A stretch of 60,728 bases of DNA from Branchiostoma floridae. Lineage: Eukaryota > Chordata > Leptocardii > Amphioxiformes > Branchiostomatidae. Positions 60,217-60,728 of the stretch are shown piece by piece. Location: positions 12,306,220 to 12,366,947 of the forward strand of contig NC_049986.1 in the NCBI RefSeq assembly GCF_000003815.2, read 5' to 3'. Made by a program: the position numbers and the translations under genes. The notes beneath the pieces are model-generated. The model saw only the letters and a list, made by a program, of their open reading frames with translations. It made no database searches and was not told the DNA's origin. How positions within the stretch are numbered: position 1 is the first letter of the stretch; every line of letters starts with the position of its first letter.

Positions 60217-60483
60217 CAGAGATTGAGATAGATAGCACCAGGATTTTTCCTACCATTACAGAAGTTTTCACCAGGCTCGGCTCTAGTGAGATCGACGTAG
60301 CTGTCGACATTCGGGAGTTTTGTATCAAGTTTTTCCCAGTTCTCCGGACTGAATGACTGCAAGCAGGAAGGTACTCGCAACTTTACACTTCTCTCGATAC
60401 CCTCCACCTTCGTGTAGAGGTCGAAAATTCGGTCGGTCATCGCGAAAATGGCCACTTTGGTCATGGTCCTTCCGTCCACTGGC
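49612..60483 (-). CDS. Tandem (three-domain) SOUL/heme-binding-like protein, 5' partial
   Basis: Eighteen minus-strand exons: 60483-60254, 59921-59757, 58609-58464, 58146-58096, 57700-57497, 56858-56785, 56206-56082, 55155-54959, 54545-54438, 53967-53827, 53362-53261, 52922-52823, 52441-52302, 51625-51527, 51004-50864, 50598-50521, 50115-49996, 49710-49612 (TAA). Phases agree throughout, giving 772 residues. SOUL 1 (about 77-285): [65 protein letters not shown] 2 (about 335-515): [50 protein letters not shown] 3 (about 548-700): [41 protein letters not shown]. The tail is acidic ([20 protein letters not shown]), then Ala-rich. SOUL proteins such as HEBP2 bind heme or membranes; this role is inferred. 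Domain 1 is certain, domain 2 good, domain 3 weaker. The end of the 55155 exon is chosen by phase (alternative 54973). Confidence 0.8.
55332..55576. mobile_element. TAA-flanked MITE, 245 bp
   Basis: Flanked by TAA (55329-55331, 55577-55579). The ends AGGTGCGCTCTCATTGCACT and, inverted, AGGTGGACTCTAACTGCACT run on into GGGGCACCGGTGCGGCACTG in both arms, so the TIR is about 50 bp. The three-base TAA target suggests PIF/Harbinger. It lies in an intron of the SOUL gene. Confidence 0.8.
55594..56660. repeat. Pair of related intronic repeats in opposite orientation
   Basis: CAGCGACACCTAGCGGCAG at about 55631 is mirrored by CTGCCGCTAGGTGTCGCTG at about 56537. Around them TGCGAAGTAG-type words and GGTGGA--G-C--CACCTTCC (about 55270 and 56482) recur. 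A C-run of about 13 lies at 56598-56610. Non-coding. Confidence 0.5.
56343..56384. repeat. (ATTC)n microsatellite
   Basis: About ten ATTC units with minor changes, in an intron of the SOUL gene. Confidence 0.85.
57015..57078 (-). mobile_element. LINE 3' terminus with (GATACA)n tail
   Basis: CTGTATCTGTATCTATATAG, CCGGTATAACCGCC and TTCGGCGTAACACACCAGCA form the reverse complement of the 3' end at 25880-25990. Only about 60 bp is present. Confidence 0.6.
58259..58397. repeat. (CT)n(CA)n and (ATAC)n microsatellite
   Basis: CTCTCT, then about 40 CA units, then TACA/CATA units. The His/Thr-rich and Val/Cys-rich ORFs over it are repeat translations. Confidence 0.95.
58758..58935. repeat. Diverged copy of the GGCCCGGCCGGGC-bounded repeat
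   Basis: GGGCCCCGGCCGGCCAG at the left and CCCGGTCGGGCCC at the right, with an A/T-rich centre. Compare 28055-28215. In an intron of the SOUL gene. Confidence 0.5.
60130..60213. repeat. (CA)n(GA)n microsatellite
   Basis: A run of CA units followed by about 18 GA units, in an intron of the SOUL gene. Confidence 0.95.
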
Positions 60484-60540
60484 CTGGAGCAATACAAGGG
60501 ACACGATAAAATCACCTAATTGTGGTTGGATAGATGGATA

Positions 60541-60650
60541 GGTGGATTGATGGAAGGTTGGATGGATGGATGGATGGATGGATGGATGGATGGATGGATG
60601 GATGGATGGATGGATGGATGGATGGATGGATGGATGGATGGATGGATGGA

Positions 60651-60693
<43 letters not shown>

Positions 60694-60728
60694 ATGGCTG
60701 GATGGATGGATGGATGGATGGATGGATG
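60541..60728. repeat. (GGAT)n / (GGCT)n microsatellite
   Basis: More than 40 tetranucleotide units with a GGCT block at 60651-60692. It runs off the window end, so the true length is unknown. It lies in the intron upstream of the first visible SOUL-gene exon. Confidence 0.95.

Overview
This is a eukaryotic (metazoan) window: genes are split into short exons with GT-AG junctions, introns carry LINEs, SINEs and MITEs, and microsatellites are common. The mix of tandem SLC22 carriers, many small secreted or GPI-type proteins, Tx1-like LINEs and tRNA-SINEs fits a lancelet (Branchiostoma) genome best. That assignment is inference, made without any search. Exon boundaries below were placed by hand from splice sites and reading-frame phase, so allow one or two bases of error.

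Layout. 0.2-1.0 kb (+): last three exons of a DUF4832-like gene. 2.9-7.4 kb: two small secreted paralogues with a shared CVLKG / NMG / VREGRDYFLFL core, in tail-to-tail orientation with a MITE between their 3' ends. 9.4-22.3 kb (-): a four-exon Ly6/uPAR (three-finger) protein. Its roughly 10 kb second intron holds a deleted mariner and a LINE that was hit twice: by a TTAA-flanked MITE and by a 5 kb Tx1-like LINE. Removing both insertions restores the LINE reading frame exactly.

23.1-49.2 kb (+): a segmental duplication carrying two nine-exon SLC22/organic-cation-transporter genes. Copy A (25.1-33.0 kb) is intact at 564 codons. Copy B (43.5-48.7 kb) has one in-frame TAG in exon 8, a MITE about 20 bp before its ATG, and a changed poly(A) signal. 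A third copy survives only as 155 bp of exon 1 (40.5 kb) plus a diverged flank (33.5-34.1 kb). Between the copies lie a LINE with intact RT motifs and a BTB-BACK-Kelch gene (37.3-39.1 kb, -); the LINE starts about 45 bp after the kelch stop codon.

49.6-60.5 kb (-): 18 phase-compatible exons encoding 772 residues that I read as three tandem SOUL-type (heme-binding-protein-like) domains, followed by an acidic, then Ala-rich tail. The 5' end lies beyond the window. This gene is the most unusual coding content here.

The genes do not form a pathway. The coherent story is genome dynamics: the duplicated carrier locus acts as an internal clock, because transposons shared by both copies predate the duplication and those with an empty site in one copy postdate it.
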